NCBI GenBank assembly: GCA_009760855.2
Contig: WPIO01000064.1
Coordinates: 1,530,001 to 1,594,000 of the forward strand
DNA: 64,000 nucleotides
Direction: 5' to 3'
Origin: Cristatella mucedo
Taxonomy: Eukaryota; Bryozoa; Phylactolaemata; Cristatellidae
Below are positions 14,801 to 25,900 of the stretch, in pieces. Below the pieces are notes generated by a model. It ran no database searches. It was not told the DNA's origin and saw only the letters and a program-made list of their open reading frames with translations. Each line of letters begins with the position of its first letter. Position 1 is the first letter of the stretch. A program made the translations under genes and the position numbers.

Positions 14801-17800
14801 GGAATGCTTACCGAAACAGATGCGCCTTAGCCGAGACTTAGCCGTGATACAAGGTCATTTCAGGAGGTGACGGGTAGCCGAAAGCAAGTTTCAGACTTTT
14901 GATCCATACGAGCTGAAGGCTCAATCATCAATAGAGTACAGTAGAGCTGTGTAAGCTGCCAGACTGAGGATCTTGGAATCGGTTCGATGCTCAAAAGAAG
15001 GAGGGGGAGGGAAGGGCAAGTGAAGCTCAGACAGGAGTGGGGGGGGGGGGGTCATGTGGCAGCTACGCCATTGACTTTAGACCAGACGAGCCGCTGAATT
15101 GTGCACCAGTTGCAGATGATTGAGGGCACGGGCCGGGAGTCCTGAATAAAGGGAACTGCCAAAACACTGTTCCCAAAGAGAAGACGTTTCCTCTTGCCAT
15201 TCTGATAGAACGACTACCAGGCTTAAATTATCTAGTGGGCTTTGTGCTCAGTCAGTTTTAGCCGGTCGGCTTTGTATCTGAGTCTACTCAGCAACAGGCC
15301 TTCTTCTTCTCCAGTCGCCAAATGTTGCTCCTTTAGGCAAGTGGACGACTCGCCGTTTTCCGGCCATCTGCAGTCATCCTCATCATTGTTTTCCGGTGCT
15401 TGTAGAAAAGGCGTAAGGCCGGCTGTCCTGTGAGAGCATGCAGGTGTCGCTAAAAGGTCCTTGGACTCAATGTCTGGCGGTCCTAGGCGTCTTTTTTAAA
15501 TGAACATCTCTTGGTGCACTTTGACGGGTTTAATCTCATGCATTAAAAATCTCCTTCGTATCCAAGAAGATGAGCAATCTTGCATCGAAGTACCGGTGAC
15601 ATGCTCTCATCGAACTCGTCACGCTCCCTCTCCCAGGGAATGGCACAGGGCAGCCGCATGCAAAGGCGGGCATACCATGGAATGAAAAAAATTAAAAACA
15701 AATATAGTTCATTTGTATAGTGCCCTAAGAGAACTTAATCTGTATGCAGGCGCTTCACATGCGCCATGGGGCTCAAGCCCACGACCTAGGCGAGATCTTG
15801 GTCGGGGCAAGCACCTTAACTCACTGGGCCAAACCAGCTGATACCCGATGAATTATCTTGCACATAAACCTGTTCACGTTATTGTTCTGTATGGCCTTAT
15901 TTTTTAGTTTGTGGATTTGTAAAAAAAAATGGTTGATTTATGGTTAAATCGGTTGATTACACAATTTCTGCTACAAGTGTAGCTCGTAGATTCACACTTG
16001 TCGGCAAGCATGTAATGTGAAGCTGACGTTCGTTCTAAGTGCTTCCTTCCTGAGCTGCTTGGCCGGTCCTAGCTGCAGTGGGGTCGGAAATACGCAATTC
16101 CAGGACCCGTAGAAAGGAGTGCGCGTGAACTTTTACCTAAATTTGAAATTAAATTAAAATGGAAGAATGAGCTTCTTTCTTTTTTATGCCACGACTGCAC
16201 TTAGCGTTCAGTGCAGCAGTCGTGCTCCTAAGCCAATAAATGTTGCACATTCTAGGTGATCGACTCGTCAGATGTTGTCGTGCAAGTCTTGGATGCCAGA
16301 GATCCGATGGGCACACGATCCAAATACATCGAAGACTACCTTCGCAAGGACAAGTCACACAAGCAGCTGTTTTTCGTTCTCAACAAATGCGACCTGGTGC
16401 CCACCTGGGTCACGGTATGCAGCAGCAGTATGCCTGTTTGTTTTGCTGTTTTCGCTTGCTACTTTAGTCGCTGGCACACACACTACCTAGTTCTAGGTTG
16501 CAAGAGGCAGCTCTGGCCACTGTCACTTGGGCATCGGAATCACATCAAAGGAACTGCACGGCTGTCTTCTTCATGTTCTTGTTTTTAGCACCCTCGAGGT
16601 AGCAACTGTTCAGATTAAACCAGATGGTTTTGTTTTGTGCTCGGCTATGCTTATGATGCTGTTTACCCATGCACCTCCAACAATGTTATACTCGTTGTCA
16701 TTGACCGTGGAGCAAATGTAAAGTGCCTAGAAAGAGATTGAAGTTCTCTGAGGGTGCTTTATCAAGTGCATTATTATTATTATTATTATTATTCCTCCAC
16801 TAACCATTCGATCGTGCTTCCTGTGCCACATATGTAACGTACCTAGAAAGATAAGTTCTCCGAAGGGCTAAAGAAATGTATAATGATTATTATTATTATT
16901 AACTTTGAGTGCTTGTCGGTGTCGCTGGTGTTGCCCACTCACAGCATCAGCTTGCTGTCATCAACGGTGCATGTGGTATTTGCCTGGCACGATTGGCTGG
17001 CACACAATGGACACTTGCACTCCCTCATCCAATAGCCCAGGAGGTACAGCTGCTCACTCTTCACGACCGAGGTCGTGGTTTGGAATTCTGCAGAGGGCGA
17101 TCTTTTATTGTCATCTGCAAGTGGTGATCGCCAGCGAGGCTCTTCTGCCGCTATACAAATGAGACTGTTACAAATCAGCTAGTATTTTTTTTTATTACAT
17201 CGGGTGAGGTGCTCCTTCTTCACGAACCAGGTTGTGAATTTGAGTCCTGCAGCAGGCAGTATCAGCTGTCTTTTATTAGTATTATATTTAATTTTTATTT
17301 TGACCTTGGATACAGTGTGTTTTGTAATCCCGCATGCCCAAATGAATAGAAAATAGCCATCGGTCTTCAAAAATCGTTTCCGTGGTCAAGACAATGATTT
17401 TTTTTAAATTCTCTGGTTTTTCGGGCACACATTGAGTGCGGGTGAGCACTTATAGCAATGCTTGTGCTGCTGACCGAATTAGTGAGGGATTAGTCAGATA
17501 TAGCACTATAGAGTAGAATCCATCGAAGTATAACAGTACAAGTGCCTTAAACCAGAGATGGGAAGAGGGGGCTTTTCAGGCTGTGCGCGCTTGAATGTAG
17601 ATGAAAGTCGCCTGTTAATTCGTTGCAGCAAAAGTGGGTGGCTATCTTGTCGCAGGATTATCCAACTCTTGCGTTTCATGCCAGCCTCACCAACTCTTTT
17701 GGCAAGGGTGCACTTATACAACTGCTGCGGCAGTTCGGTAAGGTGAGTAATGCTTGTGATTGAAACTGGTGATGCATGTACAGAATCATCCGGCAATATC

Positions 17801-19785
17801 CAGCTCATCATTATTTGACCAGCACTAGACCGTAGTGATTACTTCCTATGTGTGTGCCCATCCATTTTGTCTTGAGTGTTAGAGATGGCATGCACACCGC
17901 CACATTTGAAAAGGCGAGTATTGCACATTTTGATGGGCTGCTTTTGGTGATTTAAATTGCCAGCCAAAGACCAGTTCTGTATGTGGTTGAATGTACAGAC
18001 GTTGGTGCAGTTGTCCCATGACTTACCTTTCCGGCAAACCATGAGATCTGCTAGTAGTATGATTTTCAAATTTGCATGCTGACCCTGTACATGTCACCCC
18101 TAACCATTGTATGCCCATTGTCATTGAGCATGCTACCACTAACCATTCGATCGTGCTTCCTCTGCAGCAAATGTAAAGTGCCTAGAAAGAGACTGATTTC
18201 TCTGAGGGCGCTATATCAAATGTATTATTATTATTCAAATTTACATTTTCTCCCAACTTGAACACACTGCTCTTGACACTTACCAAGTGCAATATGTTCT
18301 TTTTTATGTGCATGTGTTCGCGTGCATGTGTGCATGTTAGTGTGCACTTGTATACATGTGTACATAAGTATTTAGGCACTGTTATTTCTTTGTAAATGCT
18401 GGGGGATCGCTGCCTATGTGTGAGTGCGAGTGCACATTATAGTAAAACTTTCTGCACTTGTGCGCATGGGTTATGACCCGTTGACACTGCTGTCAGCATT
18501 TCTCACCAGGTAACTGCTCAGTCAGCAGCAATTACATCTTGGGCGCCATGCCTATCAACCCTAGTAGCATAGAACGTGACCACCCGAGATGGCTGGGGGG
18601 CGCATTTACAGGAAGCATTTGAGTCGTTGTATCAACCTCATCCCTGCCATAGTCCTGTCTGCTGCAAGTCCGAATTTCAGATGAGGAAGTTCTTTCTGCA
18701 TTTGTTTAGTCGTTTGCACGGCCTCCAGTATGGAAGCCAAAAAAGCAAGGATCAGTGCACACCATCTAGCTTAAGGCTTAATCTGTTAGGCAGTACCCTC
18801 AAGCTTCTTCAGTGACTGCTCGGTGGATGTCTTGTGCTACTAAAGGCTCACCCTACTGCCTTGTGGTGCATCCCTATGGCAAAGATTCACGTGAAAATTA
18901 TGAGGCCTTATTTCAAATACTGCCGAGATATCGCTGATGAAAGCTGAGCTGATAGTATAGATTTTTAATTGGATAGGCTATATTTTAAATTGAGCTACTG
19001 ATCAGCACCTTGCTTTGGCGTACGTAAACGAGTTGTGTGCTAGTTTTTGTCGGCAATTGTTATAGACCAATACATGAACCACAGGGATGCCTTCATAAGT
19101 GCCTTTCACGGCCGTATGATTGCCATTACTACTAGTTGCCTTTGATCTCATCCTTGGGTTTGTCATTGGCTGTGTACCAGCAACCACAAGATTTCTGAGA
19201 CTGCCTGGATTGCACCACAGCGAAGCGAATCGTTTATTATTTATAATATTACTATAAAACGTTTTTATACCACTCTGAGAGATCTTGATCTCTTACTATG
19301 CACTTTGTACTTACTTACTGTACACTTTGTGATAGCTGTAACAACAGTAACATTGTCTGAGCTGTCGTCTCGTGACCACAGGGCGAGCTTGTCACTTCCG
19401 CCTCTTACCTTCCCCTCCCCCATTACGTAGAGTAGCATTACGAAAACAGATTTTGGTTTGTAGTTGCATGCCGACAAGAAGCAGATAAGCGTTGGCTTCA
19501 TTGGCTATCCTAACGTCGGAAAGAGCTCAATCATCAACACTCTGAGGGCAAAGAAGGTCTGCAAAGTGGCACCCATTGCTGGTGAGACCAAGGTACGCAC
19601 TGTTCTGGCATCACTCTAGGCTCAACGTGACAGTCTAAGCGTGGGCACTGAGGCGTGCTGTGTCCTCCTACACTGGAAACGTCTCACTGTTCGCTTGCAT
19701 CATGCGCTTCGGCATCCTCTATGCATGCCCCCCTCTCCCCCTCCGTCTTATGCATGTGTCGCCCAGACTGTCTTCTCGTCCCATG

Positions 19786-19884
<99 letters not shown>

Positions 19885-19887
19885 CAT

Positions 19888-19944
<57 letters not shown>

Positions 19945-22900
19945 CCCCCCCCCGTCTGTCTCTGACCATTTCTCCCTCTTTTTTGCTCGAAGAGCATCTT
20001 AATAAGGGCGTTGGTCGTTCCAGGTTTGGCAATATGTCTTAATTTAAATTAATATTAATTAAAATAATAATTCAAATTAATTAATCTTTATTATTTAAAC
20101 GCCTTTATTATTTGTCGTTCCAGGTTTGGCAATATGTGACACTGATGCGGCGCATATTTCTGATCGACTGCCCCGGTGTTGTGTATCCTACTGGCGACTC
20201 TGAAACGGATATAGTGCTCAAGAGTGTCGTCCGTGTGGAGTACCTGAAGGATCCCGAGGACCATGTGGTCGAGGTGCTGAAGCGTGCCCGGAGCGAGTAC
20301 ATCAGGAGGACGTACGGGGTGGACAGCTGGACCGACCACGAGAACTTCTTGGAGCAGCTGGCTCAGCGCACTGGCAAGCTGCTCAAGGTGATCCTCCTCC
20401 TCCGCCGCTGCCGAATGCTTACTCTTCAGCCTGTCGAAGCCATGTTCCTTCCCAGCCGGCATCGTCTGCTGCCTGCAGCTGCATATTGCTGCCAGTGTGG
20501 CTGCTGCTCTAGTTTTGTTGTTACGGCAGCTGCCTCTGAGGTGGGATGCAGCTGACTGCTTTGTCAGGACTCTGGCGAAATTGGTTAAGAACTGCCTCCT
20601 GGATCTCGCAAAGCGGATCGGCAAAGCGTCGAGGCCTTGCCACGTGCTAGCTGGCTCGCAGTCAGTTCACGTTTTAAGACCAACAAGTTGTTAATGGTGT
20701 ATTGCTGATCAACTGTCGATGCCTTGGCATTTGCTGGCACCGTTTGCAATGTGGCAATGCGAAATTAGGCTTGCATCGAGCTGCTGGGTGGGCACTGCTT
20801 TTAACTGCCTTCATGCACATGCTGTGTTGGCATGATATTTTCACGTGTTGGACGAAGAAGACAAAAAACAGTCTGGCTTCTCGTGAGTGGCCTGGCTGTT
20901 ACATGCTGCCTAGCCAGCCAGCGCGGCACCATCGGACGCTGTCTCGCGACATTGTTGCATTCACGACTTGTTCTCTAGGGAGGTGAACCGGACATGAAGA
21001 CGGTAGCTAAAATGGTTCTGAATGACTGGCAACGAGGCAAGATTCCTTACTTCGTCAGGCCGCCAGAGGAGACCGCTAAGCCTCCACCGCCGGTAAGGCT
21101 GCCTTGCGGGGCCGCACAGCAAAGCCCGCGGCGCGTGCACGAACCTCTAGCACGGGCACTCCGCTCCCTGTTAATTGACCTCCCATTTGAGCTGCTCGGC
21201 ATTTGTGAAGAGTCGACCCATCAAAATGTGCCAATGCCTGATAAAGTACTTCGGATACTTATTGAAATGCTCACGCTTTGCTGTAATGTTAATTAGCCTC
21301 CAAACTTACAAGGAAACAAAAGATCGATTGCGCTTTGCGTGCCTCTAAATTCCGTCAGCTGGATACTACGAGTCATCTGGTGAAGCCTTGCATGCTCAGC
21401 CTCAGCATTTGCTAGCTTGTAGAAGGTCACAGGACGTGCCGGGCTTGTGAGACTCTAGAAATGCCACTTGCTCAGCTCGCTGTTGTCAAACCGCCGTAGT
21501 GGCGAGTGAACTAAGGCCCTTGGCCGTAAACACAGAGCCTCTGGCGATGCTAATCCTTGTAGACGAGCGATCGGTATCTGTACAGCTGGCGCCTCGAAGC
21601 AAGGCTAGCGAGTCGTTGATGCTGCACCGATACGTGCAGGTGTGCATGGTAGCAGAGCACGGCAGCAATGCCCACACTTTCGGTGAGCCGTGATGGCACA
21701 CTAGGTAAGGCGGTTGCTTTTCACGACCTCGATCCCGATGTCGTGGGTTCGAATCCTTCGGTGGGCGATCCTTTATCGCCACTGCAAGGGTGGTGATAGC
21801 CGTAAAGGCTTTTCTGTCGCCATACAAAAGAGGCTGTTAAATCAGCTAGTATTTATTTATTTAATAACATGTCGTTTGTGACGATTGGTATATTCCAAAG
21901 CCAGATGCACACATACACATAGCAACTGATTAACAGTACATCTGATTAACCATCACTGTGAATCACTTTGTATATGTGCTAAATTGTAGATTATGAGATA
22001 TCTGGTTCCGAATTGTTATAATTTAGGAACAATTGATCACTTTTAGCACTCATCTGACCTATTTATTGTGCCAGCATTTCATTACCAGATGTTAATTTCT
22101 ATGTAGGTCCCTTGATTTCTACGTGATTTCAAATGCAGCATTTCTTAAGTGTAGCTAATAGGATGGACTCAAGATAATTGTGCACGGTCTAAGCTGCCTT
22201 GTAGAAATGAATGCCATTTGGATCATTGCATCATCCTCCTCCTCCTTAGTACACTTGACTAACAAGCTAGAGACGTGGCAGAGTCGCGCAAAGGTGAAAT
22301 GCCTCCTTCTGTTTTTTTTGTTTTTTTTGGCAGCACCGATATACCCTCGCAAAAAAAGCTACTCATAATCCTGCATCAAATGCTCATAGACTTGACACAT
22401 AATGGCAAAAATCTTTAGTATTCTATTGGCAGAGTAACTCATTGATTAAAGAAAAACAGTAAGTTTCTCAGGGCTCCAAAATGCTTTGCATAACACACAC
22501 TGGTGCCTTGATTATGATAAAGATTCCTGATTGGCCGATCCTTTTTTCTCGCACGATGAAAGGCAGCCATGAAACTAAGGCTGCCTAATGTCGACCAATC
22601 TACGCTAAAAAGGCGTGGGGTGCAGACCAACGGAATGAGAGGAGGATGCATATCTGAAAAAAATCAGTAATTACCCGTCTCTGTCTAAGCACTGAAGTAA
22701 TCTGAAGTAAATCATACATTGAAACTTCAAACCTTGCTTGTAAGTTCAAGTCTGGCTTTAGAGCTAATCACTCCACAGAGTCAGCATTGCTTAGGGTATA
22801 CAACGACCTACTTACGAATGCAGACATGGGTAGAGTGTCTCTGCTTGTTTTGCTCGATCTTTCGGCAGCTTTTGATACCATAGATCACAAAGTTCTTCTA

Positions 22901-25900
22901 GAGCGCTTCTCATCTCACCTGGGCATCACTGGCCCTGCTCTGCAATGGTTCAGGTCCTATCTCAGTGGCAGACTCCAGAATATTGACGTGAATGGACAAA
23001 GATCATCTGAGGTACCTCTGAAATATAGGGTACCTCAGGGCTCCGTGCTAGGTCCGGTTCTTTTCACGGTTTATACTCTCCCTCCTGCTGATGTGATTGC
23101 CACGTACAATCTAGGCTTTCACTTCTATGCGGATGACACTCAGTTGTACCTTTGCTTTGATCCCTCCCAGCCTTCGAGCACCTCAAATTCTCTCAACTCA
23201 CTTGCTGCATGTATTGATGACATCCGCACATGTATGGCAGCAAATGTTCTAAAACTAAACGATGATAAAACTAACTTACTAGTTATGGGCAAACCCAGTG
23301 TGATACAGAAATTGGAAAGGCTGACGCTCAAAATTGGCTCTGCCAGCATATCTCCTGTTGAATCAGCTCGAAATCTAGTTGTCATATTCCAAAGCGACCT
23401 CTCGTTAGACGAGCACATCAGCTCCACAGTCAAATCTGCATACTTTCAGCTACATAACATTGCTAAAGTTCGGGCTTGTTTAGATAAGGATACCGTGTCT
23501 AAGTTGGTCCATGCATTCGTGACATCCCGTCTCGACTTCTGCAACTCACTGCTTGCTGGCCTACCGGCAAGTGCAATCAGGCGATTACAGCTGGTGCAAT
23601 ACCCTGCAGCTAGGCTTGTCTGTCGTGAGCGTTGCAGTTGCCACATCACACCTCTTCTCGCCGACCTGCACTGGCTCCCAGTCAAGCAACGGATCGACTT
23701 CAAGGTCTTGTCGCTCACTTTTAGGTCACTTATTCCTTTGTCTCCAGCTTATCTCTCAGACATACTCCCCCACCAGGCCAAGCATAGTACCACCTGCTTT
23801 TCGGAATCCAACAGTTTGCCAATACCTCGTACAAACCTTAAATCCTTTGGAGACCGTGCATTTAGTTTGTATGCTCCCAAAGCGCGGAACTCCCCCCTCC
23901 CCCGACTTGCGTCAGAACATCCCCTGACTTGACCACATTTAAAAAGAACTTATAAAACGCCTATTTAGGACAGCATATAGTGGGTCCCTGTCATTCGTCC
24001 TTCACGTGCATATGCGTACTGACATTGTGCATGCTGCCACTAACCACATTTGCATGCTGACCCTGTGCAATTGTTTTTCCCCTTGCAGCAAATGTAAAGC
24101 GCCTAGAAAGAGTTTTCTGAGGGCGCTGTATCAAGTGTTTTATTATTATTATTATTATTATTATGCAGGGCTTCACAGCAGCTGCCGTGCAGCCCTCTGA
24201 GCAGGTTGCTGCTTATTCCCGTGTTCACCTCTGAGCTAAGGGGCTCGACAAAGCTATTTTACATTGTCCAAAAATCGCCACCTTTTTTCTCGACCTTCAA
24301 TCTGTAGCTCATCCTTAAGTTCGTGCTGCCCGGTGGCTATGCAGATTGCTGACATTCTAGACACCTTGGCCGATGCTCTTTTTCAAAAAGACCATCACCA
24401 GTTTTAACGTTGTGCCAGGTTTTGCTCTCCGGTTGCCTTTGTATGTGGCTGTAAGAGGCTGTGTAGTGTGGCTGTAAGAGGCTGTGAGTCGTCGTAGCCT
24501 TGCTGTGCCTTCTATTGAACTGCCTTGCTGTGCCTTTATTAGTAGCCGTTTTTCAGATCGCCAACGCAGTTGAACAGTCACAGCTCAAGTCATCGAGTGT
24601 TGCCACTGCACAAGCACCCGAGCTGGCCACTGTTGCTGCCGAATCGGCGGCCCCTCCTATTGCTGCTGCTAACGTCGGTACGCCCACCGGTGCAGAAGCT
24701 GGCTCTGTGCCTCCGAAGCAGCAGCAGCAGCAGGAACAGCAGAAAGGCAGCTTGCCGGCTGCCACAGTGCCTGCACGGCTGGCCGTCCGGCAGGATTTCA
24801 AAAGCATAGCCGTGGCCCCCGAGTTCGTCGGTGAGGATGTCGCGCCCGAGGCGAACCCTGCCGAGGCCGGCTCACCGAGGGGCGACTCATCCGCCGTGGA
24901 CGCCAGCGCCTTGGACTCGGGTGACGAAGAGAGCGTTGAAGGTGACGCCACCGCCGAGACCGATGTCGTTGCCGACGCTGTGCCCACCTCCGGAGACTTC
25001 GGCACTTCGAGCAAGAGTGGGCGTGGCTCCGGCCGCCTCGCTGCAGCTGCTGGCAAGGAAAGCACTCGCAGCGGCGGAGGTGGCAAGCCCAGCGTCGTGA
25101 AGACGTCGAGCGGGGTTTTTACGGTCGTCCGCCAGAAGACAGAAGGTGCTCGCGTCGCGCACATCGTCGGCGGTGCCGCGCCGCGACGGGTGTGCTCGTA
25201 TGATCGCATGCTGACCCTGTGCATGTCACCCCTAACCATATTATTCATTTTGTTTGTTTTTCAAGCATGGTTTTACTCACCATTCAATTGCATTTCACTT
25301 TGCAGCAAATGTAAAGCGCCTAGAGAGAGATTAAGTTCTCTGAGGGCGCTTTATCAAGTGAATTATTATCATTATTATTATTATCGAGTACCTCCGCACA
25401 GCCACCAGGGGGGAGGAGGAGGAGCTTACGCCGCCGCGCTCTAGACAATGCAGGAGAGAGCCGGCGTCGTCGGCGGTGGCGAGAGACGGCTCGTTCGAGT
25501 TCATTGTCGGTCGGTCGGGTGGGTGCGCAAGGTTTTGGCCAGAAAGTGAGCTGCTGCCTGTCCGTGCGCAGCCGAGAGGGCAGCAGCTCCTGTTTCCATG
25601 GCAGCCCAACCGTCAGCTGCCTACAAACGACGTTGTAGTAGCCAAAGGCGCAGCTCAGCGCAGCGAAGGAACGGCTGGAGGATCTCACCAGGCTGATCGT
25701 GCCCAAAAGCGCCGCTCCCTGAAAGGGCAGGATGCGGACGCCGGTGACGACGACGCAGGGCCGAGGCTGACGGCCAAGCAGGTGCTTGCCACTTGTCGCT
25801 GTGCCATGCATTGCCTCGAACGATTGCCGCCGCCGGGCTGGCACGTCGCAGGGCAGGGCAGCTCGCCTGTCGCTACGGCTCGTCGGTGGCGATGGTGGCC

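Noticed and set aside
21740-21760. tRNA-like boxes at 3.8, 21.7, 49.3, 53.9 and 58.5 kb as tRNA genes
   Set aside because: They cannot fold into full cloverleaves and are followed by a shared SINE body, so they are SINE heads. Only 29080-29151 is a tRNA gene.
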